A stretch of 64,000 nucleotides of DNA from Symbiodinium sp. CCMP2592 (GCA_905221615.1 CAJNDT010003813.1:131501-195500), one strand, 5' to 3'; numbered from the stretch's first letter, positions 10,588-22,166 are shown. Notes: generated by a model not told the origin, from the letters alone. Program-made: numbers and translations.

Positions 10588-11945
10588 TCACAATAGATTC
10601 CGGACAATCTGCGCAACTGCTTCCCCGAACATCGAAGTGTATTCCCCACTAGCCTGTACATCTGCTGGCACACCGGTGAAACGGCCGTCTTCGCCTCGGT
10701 TTACCAGACCAATGAAAGCATTATGATCTGGTTTGGGCCTGGCCAGGTTCTCAAAATGAAACCCAGGCAAATGCCACAGTTGCAAGGGCTTCACTGACTT
10801 TCCGTTAAAGGCACCCATGTAGGTGCAAGTCTTTTCGAAGCCACAAAAGGATAGAACTGTTTTGACACACTCGAGGTGCGGCATACAGGAGCTGAGGGGC
10901 TGTTCCACCACAGGGCAGCACTCACATGCCCATCCCAGGAAAATCCCAAGTGAGCAAACAAGGGCCTGACAATTTCCCTGCAATACAAAGTCCCGCTCAG
11001 TCCATGCGCCTTCCCAGCCGTTGCTTTCAGCACGTTGGGAACGAAATGAGCACATAATGACAAAAGAAGAGCACGGAGTGCCCCACCAATGCAAAGCCTT
11101 CTTCTCACACGCTGTGGCTGCATCCAGAAACAAACGCAACCCTTTCGCTAGCAACATGTTGTGTTCGTCATTGTAGAGTATGTCAAAGCTGCACCCACGG
11201 AGACCGGATTCGATCAATTTCTTCGAAAGTTTGGCGCTCCCTGCATAGTATTCAATGTATTGCAGCAACCCCGCACATTGATGGGGTCCCACATCGATTG
11301 AAGCTGCTTCAATCTTGGCTCTGTTGTCATAGCTACGGCTAATGATGCACATCAGCTGACACTCGATGGTTCGGTTCTTCAATGCGGGATAAGCCAATCC
11401 AATCAGCCCATGCCATTTCATGGCCACTCTGCCCACATTGAAGTCCTGGTCGTAGCGCAAGAAATTTTGCACCAAAATCCTTGCAACCATGAGCCTGTGA
11501 CACCAAGGCTCTGTGGACCTGGCCAGCAAGATCAATTGAGGATGATGATAAGTTTATGTAGTATTACATTAATTAATGAAAAATTCAAATTATAACAAAA
11601 TCTGTGACCCATAACACTTTGAACAGACTCCGGCCTTGGGGAGAAAGACAAGGAAGCAAACGGAAGGAAATGCGAACATTGCAATCGCGATGTTTGCTCG
11701 AAGACGTCCTCTACCCAAGTGTCAAACCGATCATCAATTTCATCAGTTCCTGTAACTGTATCGGTAAAATTCAAGGCAGGAAGAGTACACGGGCGCTCCA
11801 CTGATCTACCTCCCAACTCAAATGACTCTGCAGCATTCTTTTTCCTTTTGCATTTCTTGCGTGCTGGCTTCACAGGCCCAGCACTACCACTGAAGACCAG
11901 CGATGATCCCAGCACATGCTGGCACGGCCACTGGAAATTGGACAT
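10588..11945 (-). CDS. C5-methyltransferase-like protein, 413 residues, two exons
   Basis: The model is exon 1 at 11945-11635, a GC-AG intron at 11634-11519, and exon 2 at 11518-10588 (TGA). The reading frame is continuous and gives 413 residues from MSNFQWPC. Exon 2 carries I-E-Y-Y-A-G-S-A-K-L (residues about 192-201), which looks like an AdoMet-binding motif I (D/E-x-F-x-G-x-G). C-S-F-D-I-L-Y-N follows, then W-W-G-T-P-C-S-S-F-V (about 248-257) in the place of the catalytic P-C loop, and E-Q-P-L-S-S. I recall this arrangement as a high-copy dinoflagellate family of unproven activity. Classical C5-MTases have P-C-Q, and here it is P-C-S-S, so RNA or DNA methylation is only possible, not shown. 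The N-terminal 100 residues are basic and low in complexity. It is the last gene before the left inverted repeat, co-oriented with the others. Confidence 0.75.
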
Positions 11946-11949
11946 GTTG

Positions 11950-12485
11950 GTGATTCACTGACATCAATACATTGATTTGTTGTCCCACATAACTTTAAAC
12001 CATACCTCTGGTCCAACTTGAGCAACAAATGGATTCAATGCTTGCCTGGCATATCAAGCACATTCCACAAACTAACAGGACACAATGTCAGGAAGGCTTG
12101 TTTTTGCTGATCGCTTTCTCCCCGAGCAATCTGCAGCATAACTATGGTGAGACTTCATGATTCATGTCATGTCATCTTCAATTGCACACTTCAGGCATTC
12201 AGCAACTGTAATTGCAACGTAACTGTAAAGACTCAATCACAGAATGAACAGCAACTGCGCACAAGCTGAAGCCAAAATTGTGAATCGAACATGTTGCCGC
12301 TATGACAGCAGGAGCAGATTCACACACATTGGACTCGGCTGGATGAACTCACTCCCTGTGACTTCTTGAATCGACCGAAGACTTGAAGCTAAGAACACGA
12401 TACTTGCATACATGACATTGACAGAAATCTGCAACCTGCTGACATGTTTTCCCCTGTGATGTGTTTATCACCAAAAAAAACTGAA
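11950..12485. other. spacer between two element genes
   Basis: About 540 bp between the start of the methyltransferase-like gene and the stop of the 1,578-residue gene. I see no coding sequence, only a TCATGATTCATGTCATGTCATC stretch of overlapping short repeats near 12.15 kb and an A-run at 12472. It presumably holds the 3' end of one transcript and the 5' region of the next. Confidence 0.5.
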
Positions 12486-12489
12486 GAGG

Positions 12490-15400
12490 CTACTTGGCAT
12501 ACTTTGTGGGCGGAGGCATTGCGTCGATAATCGGGGCAAGGCGTTCCAGGACAGCCTCAGGGATAGTGCCAGGCTGACAATGAGGCGGCAGTTGCCTTTC
12601 AGGTTTGGCCTTCTCCCACTCTGTCCACGCCCAGCGATGCACTTGAGCCAGTGCTTGCTTCCAGTCTGATCTGTCGTTAGCAAAGCTTTTGCTGCAAGAC
12701 TTTTTCCCCTCACTTGACACATACTGTTTTGTCATGATCTCGGCTTTGAAGCGATGATCGTTGAAGCTGAGACGCAACTTGAAGTCTTCGGGTGGATCCA
12801 ACTCCGACAGGAAGTCGGGAGTGTTATTCAAGTGTGGACCATGCTCGCGCGGAGCACGTTGCGATGCCTGGCCACGATGTGCAGCATCATCAAGGACCTG
12901 CTCAGGGGCTGATCCGCTCGAGGACGAGGCCTGTGCCATTCCACTGTCCCTTGGCCCGGATATTGGATCCGGCAAGGTCCCATTGGATGGCTGTGCTTGC
13001 ACTTTTGTTTCCTCGTGTGCGACCCCGGCACCACCAAGCACAGAGTGTGGACGGGAAGCATCGACACAGGGCTCCTCCGCCGGGGGGGCGGGCTCTCCTT
13101 CACCAGTGTGTGGACTGGGAGGATGGGCGCAAGGCTCCGGTGAGGGGGCGGGCTCTCTTGGACTGGGAGCATGGACACAAGGCTCTGCCGGCAATGAATC
13201 AGGAGTTGTTCGATCGTCCATGACATTCATGTCCAACAGCTGGCTTTCCAACTCCTCTTTGAGTTCAGAGATATCTGGATCTTCTTCCACTGCTGGTCCG
13301 GGCATTTGTTCGAGCACCTGCTCCTTGCGTTTTCGTGACGCTGCTTGCCTGCGAGCCAGCCCTTGCAAGCCCAAAGCTGTGCCTCTTCCAAACCCATTGC
13401 CTTTTCCACGGCCTTTGCCTTTTCCTTTGCCCTTGCCTTTGCATTTTGCTTTGGCACACGGTTTTGACTTTGCTTTGGCTTTTGCCACAGCTCTCCTCGC
13501 TCTTTTGGCCTGCAATCGAATCACAATTGAGTCACAATTGAGTCACATTTGAATCACAACAATTGAGTCTAAGCCTAGCTCAGAAACTCACTGGAAGGTC
13601 TTGCCAGGGTGCCTTTTGTTCTGCAACCTTCTCATCCCACATGTTTTGCCAACGTTGTTGCTCGGCCTGCTGTTCCTGTCGCATCAGGGCTTTCTCCAAG
13701 TCCTGGAAATCCTGTTTATCTGAGGGCTCCATGTTGTCCAACAATGCTGATAGAAAACCATCAGGCATATCTGCATCAGGAGCCTTCTGAGTGTCTGACT
13801 CTGCAGCTTCACGGCAAGCTTCTGCAAACTCTTCTCCGAAACACTCCTGACACTGTTTCAACAACTCCTTCTTGGAATTCTTGTGGGGTTGTGTCACATT
13901 CAAGTAGTCCGCCATCAATGTCAACTCCGCAAAGGTCCTTTTGTGCCCGGAGCGCAAAGTGTTTTGCACAAGTGGTTCCCAACCACACGTGGCTTTGAAA
14001 TAGAGTCCTGCCTGTGTTGACAATTTCGGAGTGGCTTCACATGCTTCCCATTCCTCAGGGTTGTGAAGGAACTGCCATGAGCAACCGGCCTCCACTTGCA
14101 ACTGCCAGCCCGAGCACCTGCCGCCCTCATGAACTTCGGACAACCGCCATGCCAACACTGCCCATTTGAAGGATCCCAGAACAATGTAGGTCTCTTCCAC
14201 ATTGCGCAAAGTAATGATTTGCCCAAACTGGGCAAACACAGCCCACAAGCCGTCCTCAGGAACATGTTGTTCTTAGAACAGAGCTATTCAATCACAGACC
14301 GCTACTTTGCTGATTCACCCCAGGCCTTCAATTTCACGTTCTGCGTGCTCAAGTTGTTCTGCGAATAGTAGCGCAGGAAGGACCATGATGCTGCAGAAAC
14401 AATCAATTGTTGTTCAGAAATGGTGTCCCACGTTTTGGTTGCTAGGACTTTCGACATTTCCTTGGGGAGCTTGTGATGTGCGGCAACAAATTCTGGATTG
14501 GCTCTGAAATCATCCTTGGCCTTGTGCCAGTACCTCAGGAACTTCTCTCTGCTCAACTTGGCAGGGTGAGCCATGCCCCGACACTCCAATATGTCGGAGT
14601 TGGTCAGCAGCTGCTGGATACATGTCCCCGTGAGTTTTTGGTGTGCTTTCGGACCTGTGGCTGTTCGTAAGAGTTGGTGACAATCCTCGACGATCTTGCT
14701 GTCCGGAAATGTGGCTGTGAGAAAGCGCAACAAATCTAGTCCTGCTTGGTAATTCAAACGCCAGCCAACTGACTGAAACTGAAGGGCAGTGTAGCGCATG
14801 CAAGGATCAAAAGTCAACCTGAGATCTGCACTCAGCATGCGAGCCTTAGGCGCGCCACTGCATTCCAGGCTTTGCAAGCAAAGCCAATCTGTCTTCATCA
14901 GTTTCATGGCATTGATGGCATGGGGAGAAGGACCACTCAGCACTTGGGTGTAACACTCCGGAGGGGAGCCATACTTGGAAAATGTTGCACACCGATTCGC
15001 CAGCATCTCCAAGCCATAATCCATGACTTTCGTTATGAATGTTTCAGACTCCTGGACCCAAAACAGCAAATCATCCCAAGTCTCTTCGGAAACCATGATT
15101 GCCGCAATTCCTCTCAAACTCCAGTGCTGGTTCCAGCTAGTGCTCATGACCTGTGTCTCGGTCAAAGCGTCCTCGACAGTTTTGATCTCGTGGAGTTGTG
15201 CACTGTAGTAGTCCCAGCAAGGCTCCTGCAGCCGTGCAATAATGTGTGCGTTCTCCCAAGTCACCCATGAATGGCCCAGATAGGCCAGTTTCAGTCCTTT
15301 AGCTTCTTTGAAACACAATTGAGGTTGGTTGATGTCATCCGGACCTTGCTCGGAACGAAGGTACCACTCCAAAACCATTCGGGAGGCCGTAAACTCGGAC

Positions 15401-17625
15401 AGATTTTCCGCAGCAGCCTCATTCCACGAAAACCACCGAGACGGTTTCGTGCATCCCCCCTTGACTTTCCAGGATCTCATTTTTTCCGGAAGCGCGGTCC
15501 AGACATCGTGGTCTGAGGCTCCCCTCATATTAAACTCGAAAGCAATGCGAGTCTTGTACTTGTCGAAGATTTCGCTTTCCTGGCTGAGGTACAAGTAGAA
15601 TTGTATTGGTTAAACAAATACTGACTATATTATTATATGAATTGTACAATATTGAGAATTGGAAAAGCCTGGCCTCGTTGTTGGACTGCAGAAAACTTTC
15701 GAGTGCGTCCTGTTTCTCTGCAAAGAAGCCGCCAGAGCCGAAGGGCTTGTAGTTCAGGGTCCACATGAACGTCGTTAGGAGGACATTTTTGTGGAGTTGT
15801 CCTCTGAGCGGCCCCTTGATATCCCTATGCAGGCGATGGATTTTGTCGTAACTGTAATGTACGAGCAAGTTCTGGTCCAAGGAAAATGCGTTGGCGGCAC
15901 ACCCGATGCTGCCTTGATCCATCAATATGTGCAACATCGGAATCATGTCTGCAGACTGTGCGTCAAAACTCATACTGTGCACTGTGGCTGGATCCTCTGT
16001 ACGGATGACTTCCCATTCTGCACCACGAAAAGTTGCTTGGTCTCCCGGGTTCAATGGGGCCAACATGGACAGCAGCTGAGAGTCCGGCTGGAAATCGGTT
16101 ATTTGCAACCCGGCGATTTTGAAGCACTGACTGCTGACAGCCTGGAAAAACTTCAGGGTCGAAAGTCTCTCAATTTCTCGACGTGCCGCCAAACGTTCGA
16201 CTTCCGGCATAAGGTCATATTGTCCCGGGCGAAGGATTTTGGCCGAGTTCACAAATTGAGCAGTGGCATGGGCAAAACAATTGGCAGAACTGTTGTAAAA
16301 AAGACTCACAAGCCAATCTTTCGTGCTGTGGTGGGAAGAATCAGTGACCATGGTCAGCTTCCGAACATTGAGAAATGACAAGGAGCTTTCTTGCTTGTAC
16401 AAGCTCAGCATCTTCCGCTGCCACAGAGAAACAGAGCCAGGCCTGACACCGCCATCTCTGTCCGTCTCTCTGATCTCAGCCAACTTCATCATCGAGACCT
16501 TTGTGTTGCGTGCTTGTTCAATGAAGTCCCAAATCCGGTGAACGGACATTTTCCGGCGAGGGTCTTCTCCATCATCAGCAGACCTGCGAGCAATGCAACT
16601 GCAACTTCATAACTTAACTCACTTGACAAATTGATTTCAAATGAAATGATGCCCCCGGACTCCTGAATGCAGAAATCAACCTTACCCAACAGCCAACCTC
16701 CTTCCTCGCCCTGACAGTCGTCGTGAAGGAACTGCTCTCTCCAACGCTTGGTTTGCCTCTACATGCTCCAAAATGCTGTGGGCCATAGCTCCATGCAAAA
16801 TCTGGAAGACAGTGGCTCGCAATTGTTGCAGAGCAGCCAAGCTATGGTTTTTCCAGGGTGACATGTTTCTGGATCGACGGACCTTCGCAGCATTGAGGAC
16901 AAAAGCGAGCACATCCAAAAACAGAAGTTCTCCCTGCCAAGGGCCTGACAGTACAGCTTCTGAGTACATGTTGCCCCAAACCTTTCTCCAAGACTCCAGA
17001 ACTGAAGCATGTAGTGAGGAAAGAAAGTCTTGCACTCCCAAGACCATTCCATTGGGCTGCAACATGAGGACATGGTTCCCAGCAGTGCCATGCACATCGA
17101 TGCTCAAGCCATGCTGTCCAGCCGCGTATGCCTGGGTTGTAGCCTCTGCTGAGATTTTCCGGAACATATCCCAGAGGTAGGTCGACTTGGCTGCAGTTTG
17201 GCTTTTGTCCAGTAGCTTTGCAAAGAACATCATCAGCAGCATGGTACTGGCACAATTGCAATTCAACATACTTGTCCTGAACCAGGGCCACTTTTGCCAA
17301 GTATTTGAGTATGTGTGTGCATACATGTACTGTCAAGGATTTCATAATTTAAGGTTCGTGGCCTGAGGTTCATTGAACGATAATGCAAATCTTTCTCTGT
17401 CAGGATATCCTCGGACAAGCAAAGGTCTTTCAGTGTTTTGGCATGTTTCGTCAGAGCGTTTTGCTCGCCATTCTCCATAAGCTTGTCCATGACATATTGC
17501 AGATCCCAGTACAGCTGGGAATCATCAGGATTGCGATATGCCACCGGGCCAAAAGCCACAGCAAGACCTTCCATGACCAAAGAGTCTGCATTTGCGGGCA
17601 CATGCTGGAAACATGGCTCAGCCAT
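12490..17625 (-). CDS. 1,578-residue protein, six exons, transposase candidate
   Basis: I joined six exons: 17625-17331, 17247-16686, 16583-15669, 15583-14319, 14271-13592 and 13509-12490 (TAG). Their lengths sum to 4,737 nt with every junction in frame. Intron starts include GT and GC (15668). The first intron is flanked by a CAGTAC direct repeat that makes its exact ends ambiguous. The start is the ATG giving MAEPCFQHVP. The central part (residues about 500-590) has L-M-D-Q-G-S-I-G, then H-Y-S-Y-D-K-I-H-R-L-H-R-D-I-K, then N-Y-K-P-F-G-S-G-G-F-F-A-E-K-Q. This is followed by P-S-R-W-F-S-W-N-E and, much later, D-S-K-I-V-E-D-C-H-Q. I recall this order of motifs in a very abundant, uncharacterised dinoflagellate family. 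Spaced acidic residues would suit an RNase-H-fold transposase, but that is inference. The last exon begins with a Lys-rich tract (probable nuclear signal), followed by a Pro/Glu-rich linker holding one T-L-P-D repeat. Confidence 0.8.
13510..13591 (-). other. 82-bp GT-AG intron built of CAATTGTGA repeats
   Basis: The donor GTGAGT follows codon CCA and the acceptor TTGCAG precedes GCC, both in phase 0. The interior repeats GACTCAATTGTGA-like units three to four times. It is the clearest example of CAATTG-rich intron sequence in this element and is identical in the second copy (32732-32813). Confidence 0.85.
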
Positions 17626-17639
17626 GGTCACATATTATG

Positions 17640-18120
17640 TGTACTGTAACTTTGCGATTTGAAATGTCAAAGTCCTATTGCACAAATGTTGAGCCATGTA
17701 ATTTTACAGTTCACACATTGCCTTAACGTGGGGGGAAATGTCCCTCTTATTATTTAGGTGGAACATCCCAGGCGAAATTGAAGCTACAGAAACATGACAA
17801 AATGTCTGCACCGAACAGAGAACAACCACATGAGAACTTGTGAAGCTATTGGCCATGAGTGCAATTGCAATTTTTTTCGCCCTTGTTCCGCGAACCCCTC
17901 ACGGACTTGAAGACAGCCTTGTGTCGGAACTGAAATGAGCCGCAATCGGCAATGCAGCATCCAGTAATCGTCATCAGTGCAACAGCCATTGGCGTGCTTT
18001 GGGCTCCCTGTGAAAATTGTATTTAGGATTGAATTGGTTGTCACTTTAATGTGCCATCCATACCCATGCAAGACAATGAAATGCTGTGCAACTGCTGAAT
18101 TGATCTACTGAGTTACTGCC
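17640..18120. other. spacer between RING gene and 1,578-residue gene
   Basis: No supported exon. A short minus-strand open frame at 17784-18071 (MHGYGWHIKVTT...) has no recognisable feature. The region should contain the RING gene's 3' end and the promoter of the next gene. Confidence 0.4.
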
Positions 18121-18122
18121 AC

Positions 18123-21049
18123 TCAAGCAAAAATTGTATTGGGTTCAGTGTTCTCCAGGATCTCGAAGCCATGGTCGGCCTCCTGACCATTGCGATTTCC
18201 CTCATCCACGTCCATCGGCTCCGGAATCGAGCAACGTAGTGGGCAACGACTTCCCGGTCTGGTGTTTGTCGATTCCGCCCAGCGCAGGATGCAGTCTTCG
18301 TGAAACCAATGCCCGCAGTGGAGCCGGAGCAAGACTTGTTCCCCCTCATCCATGGTGTCCTGGCAACCAAAACAAATTGTCAAATGAGGACATCACAACA
18401 CTCACAAGGTCTACACTGGAGATGGAGCTGAAGCAAGCAACACTCGTGGGATCCATTCCGTCCTGGCAAATGAGACATATGGGAAGCTCAATGGCCTCTG
18501 ACTCTGCTTGGATCTCTTGCTGGTCCTGCTGAACTGTTCCAGCTGCAAGGGTGGCTGGGGGTCCGGCTGCTGCATCGGGAGCGGGTGGATGCTCGCGGGG
18601 TGTTGCTGCCACAACTGGTTCAACCACAGCATGCTCCAATGTCTCGGGCTCAATTGTGGGAGGGTTGGCTGGAGGCACAACATGATCAGGGGATGCGGGG
18701 GGCATCGCTGGCATTGCTTTGCTCAAAGTATGCATAGCCTTGGGAGCCACAGCAGGGGATGTGCTTGTTGATGGTTCTGCCGAAGGCATTGTTGGCATTG
18801 CTGCATGGCCGGCCTGCTTGGGCGGAGGGGGCACCCGGGGTGCTGCAGGGGCTGCGGGCTGAGGTGGCCCAGACGTTGCTCGCACAGGTGGGACCCGGAT
18901 CGGGGCAGGTGTGACAGCCTTGGCATGTGCCGGCAGAGGCGCCTTTGCCGGTGCAGGTGGTGGGCTTGCAGTTGCACTTACTGCCACAGGTGCTGGGCGG
19001 GCACGTGCTGGCGGCATTGTTGCTTTCGCCCCTGCCTGCAAAATCATGCCAACGTCACCTGAGGTTGGAGCTTTCGCAAAACAGATGCTGACAGGCTTCA
19101 TGAATGAGTCCTGCCAGCCCAGAGGGCGAGCAATCTCCTCTATTGCAGCGTCTGTCAAATTCAGGGGCAGCTTCGAGGCCAACTGTTCCATGAACTGTGG
19201 TTCGCACCGTCGGACACGATTGAATGCCGTTTGGAACCGCATGTGCAAGTCTTCGTAGGATATCACACCTGCACAGCCAAAGATGAAGTCTCAATTGAAT
19301 GTTCTTATGAATAATAAAGCTGAAAAAACCGACCAGACGAACAACCCGTAATGGCATGATCATTCACTGACCCAAAATGACATTTCCTCTATAGTGTCCT
19401 GGCAATAACATCTGACAAGTCACGGAGATAAGAGAGCCGGCTACTTGGCCTGAGCCTCGTCAGCATCCACAGAAGTACCAAGAGTCCCCTTTGGCTCAAT
19501 TGACTGAGGTACCCAGCCTCAGCGTTCATAGCATCTTCTCATCATGTTAGACAAATTGTCAAATGCACAAACAAAAACAAGTGACACAAATGAGAATTCC
19601 TGTCCCGCCTCCAGCTCACCGTACAATTTCTCCAAGCTGGCCACAAGCCTTGTCCTTGGAAGACCTTTCAATACTGTTGTGCTCCCTGTGATTGTGGCAT
19701 CCTCCCCCTTGTTGTAAACATAGCCGACTGTGGGTGGTGGGAGGGGCTGCACAGGATGAGCAGGAACTGTCACAGGGCCCTGAGGCACTTCATTTCCCGA
19801 GCCCGATGCTGATGGAACTTCCGGAACCACCTGCTGATGTTGTGCTGTGGCCCTGTCGGATTCCTCCTCCTCTTCCTGTTCCGAATCGTCATCCACCTCA
19901 TTCACCTGGGGGGGGGAGAATCCTGGCATCATATTCATCTGGGCATTCATCATCGGATTGCCCTGCATCGCAGCAGCCGGGTTTGCCGAACCGTGCATGG
20001 GCATCGACATATTATTCTGCATGCCAGTGCATGGGTGCATCATGGGCATGTTCATACCCGGGTTCATGCCCATCAATGTGCCGGGGTTCATGGTCATGTA
20101 AGGATGAGCTGGAAACATCATTGGGGGCATGGTCGGCTGCATCTGGCCTGTCATGACCATGTGCTGTCCATTGCCATTCCTGGAATCCGCAAGACGGGCC
20201 CGCTTGTGGCGTCGGGGAATAAGCCCTGCCATGGCTTCTGCAACTACAGGCAATTGGTGTTCCTGTAGCAATGGTACTTCAAACCGAACCCTTGAGCAAT
20301 TCAGGCAAACACAATTGACAATTCAAAGTTGAAGCAACACTGCAGGACATACAGCTGACTACAGTACAGAAAGCTCCGAAAAGCACAGAGCTTCTTATTT
20401 GTTGCAGCCATTCCGAGCCGTGTTGGTCCACACAGTATTAGCAGAAACAAGCGAGCTAGTAAACATTGTCCTTGTACCACTGCCGAATCTCACTTTTGGT
20501 TTTGCCCGACCCTTTCTGGCCCGGGTGTGAACATTGCGAAATTGAATTTGACTGAAAGCAGTCAGCCAAGAGAGTCCTCACTTGTTGCCATGTTGACCGT
20601 GAATCGGAAATGTCAATCTCCAAGTCACAGAGCACCTGCAGATCCTCCAGCACGTAGTGACCTCAGTGGGGCAGCAACACTTTATTATGGTTATGTGTTA
20701 TGATTTAACAAACAACACAGCGGTTTTGTTCAAAGGACAAACACATCAGGATGATTGCTCTGAAGGCACTGACACAATGCCACCTCAATTGAAATGAATC
20801 AGCTGTCAGAAGTGTATCATCATCGTCAGAATTGTTTGCTGGCACATCATGGGGTGACGGAGCTATGAGAGCCGCCAACATGGTCTTGGCTTTGAAGACA
20901 AGCAATCGATGAGACCAGGCCAATGGCAGGTCACACTGCAACAAATGTAACAAGCAATCACTGACTTGGTTTCCTTCCACCTCCGGCCAAGTAGGCGGTA
21001 GAGCCTGCACTGCTTCCAAAGCCCATTGCTGTTCTTCAGCCAAAGTCAT
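18123..21049 (-). CDS. RING-H2 protein with Met-rich and Ala/Pro-rich linkers, about 698 residues
   Basis: The exons are 21049-20776, 20661-20582, 20262-19620, 19268-18406 and 18359-18123 (TGA). Their introns are GT-AG and the frame holds across all junctions. The first junction (T|GTGTCAG) is the least certain because a second in-frame donor lies nearby. The C-terminal RING is split by the 46-bp last intron: C-L-I-C-Q-D-G lies before it, and L-H-C-G-H-W-F-H-E-D-C plus C-P-L-R-C after it, giving a C3H2C3 set. Such domains normally recruit E2 ubiquitin-conjugating enzymes. Upstream are a Met/Pro/Asn-rich stretch (MQPTMPPMMFPAHPYM...), a Glu/Asp run, and a long Ala/Pro-rich linker. A folded block of about 70 residues (YEDLHMRFQTAFNRVRRCE...) follows the third intron. 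Nothing similar is known to me from classical DNA transposons. Confidence 0.75.
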
Positions 21050-21338
21050 GTTTCTGCCTTGAGCCAAGATATGCACAAATCATGGAGGACATCACATGGC
21101 CTGACCTCGCTGACAGTGGTGGCAAAGCAATTGAACAAGTAACATCCCAAAGAACCGCACTGGAATTTTGACATGAATGTCACAATCGTGCTTGCCCCTA
21201 TGCAAAAAAAGCCAACATAATCTATACACATGGCAAAGGAAGAAGCTGTTATTGAGCACGGTGCTGCTGCAATTCTGCAATACAGCACAAGTAGTGAATT
21301 CAACTTGCTTGATCCTTTATACAGTTGTTCAAAATTTG

Positions 21339-22166
21339 TCACTTGTGCTTGTCATTCCTTTGGCTCTTCCTCTTTTTGGACTCGTTGTTCTTATGTTTCA
21401 GAAGCTGCAACTTGAATTTAGTGTGCACACCATCGCCACTGGCCATTGGCAACTGAGATTCAGACCGGGTTGGACTCAGAGCCAAATCCCCTGAAGAGCT
21501 CGAGGCAGCTGCTGCTGCTGTTGCTGCTGGAAGAACCAAGTCCGGAGCATCAGAAGCGATCACATTCGGATTCGGCAAGAGCAAAGCTGCATTGGAATCT
21601 GAAGGCAATGGAGGCAATGGAATCTCTGAACTCAATTGCATTGACTGCACAGCACCTGCCATTTTTGCGTCCACTGACTCCTCTCCTTGAAGACTTGTGT
21701 AACTGGCACCCTCCGCGTTCAGGTTGGCCTCCGGGTTCGGGTTGACCTCACCCGGGTTGGCCTCTGCCGTGGAGTCAACCAGCGCAGACGGGTAGGACTC
21801 ATTCCAATCATGCCAGCCGCCTTTCCACTTCCACCAGGAGTCTTTTGGATTATCCCAGGAGTTTGCCTCCCAGGAGTCGCAAGGATATGTCATCTTCTGG
21901 TGTTTGCTCTTTTGCTGAATCGGACGGTCGTTGTCTTCTTCCATGTCCACTGGAGTGTCCTGACTTGACTGGATGGCAACTCCTTCTGTTTGATCGTAGT
22001 TCTGCCAGCCACGACCTGCCCAATCCGTAGTCTCATGTGGTGTGGGGTCTTCGCTGCTTTGGCTTGGGGCTTCCCAAGTCCGCTTGTTGCGTGCACCCGA
22101 CTCAGCCTCATGCCAGACCTGTGCTCCAGGCGGAAGCTTGACCCATCCATTGACATGAACCCACAT
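21339..22166 (-). CDS. Trp-rich low-complexity protein, 275 residues
   Basis: A single open frame from the ATG at 22166 (MWVHVNGWVKLPPGAQVW) to TGA at 21339. It has a Trp/Lys/Asp-rich segment (W-W-K-W-K-G-G-W-H-D-W), an Asn/Pro/Glu segment, an Ala/Ser run and a very basic tail (K-K-R-K-S-Q-R-N-D-K-H-K) likely to act as a nuclear or nucleic-acid-binding signal. An upstream exon could add residues, since the frame stays open to 22274. It is conserved between the two haplotypes apart from one Asn/Asp change. I do not recognise the family. Confidence 0.55.
   Translation of the reverse strand: MWVHVNGWVKLPPGAQVWHEAESGARNKRTWEAPSQSSEDPTPHETTDWAGRGWQNYDQTEGVAIQSSQDTPVDMEEDNDRPIQQKSKHQKMTYPCDSWEANSWDNPKDSWWKWKGGWHDWNESYPSALVDSTAEANPGEVNPNPEANLNAEGASYTSLQGEESVDAKMAGAVQSMQLSSEIPLPPLPSDSNAALLLPNPNVIASDAPDLVLPAATAAAAASSSSGDLALSPTRSESQLPMASGDGVHTKFKLQLLKHKNNESKKRKSQRNDKHK

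Noticed and set aside
12761-13552. Plus-strand 263-codon open frame (and its copy at 31983-32774)
   Set aside because: It is the antisense of a Lys/Pro/Glu-rich exon whose minus-strand frame joins to its neighbours across a clean intron. The Gly/Ser/Leu bias is a mirror effect.
15791-16378. Plus-strand 195-codon open frame opposite the 1,578-residue gene
   Set aside because: It is antisense to an exon with verified phase and has no motif of its own. It is present identically in the second copy, as expected for a shadow.
19490-19499. TTTGGCTCAA, part of the dinoflagellate spliced leader
   Set aside because: Only ten bases match, and they lie within an intron-like region on the plus strand of a minus-strand gene. 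Chance is sufficient.
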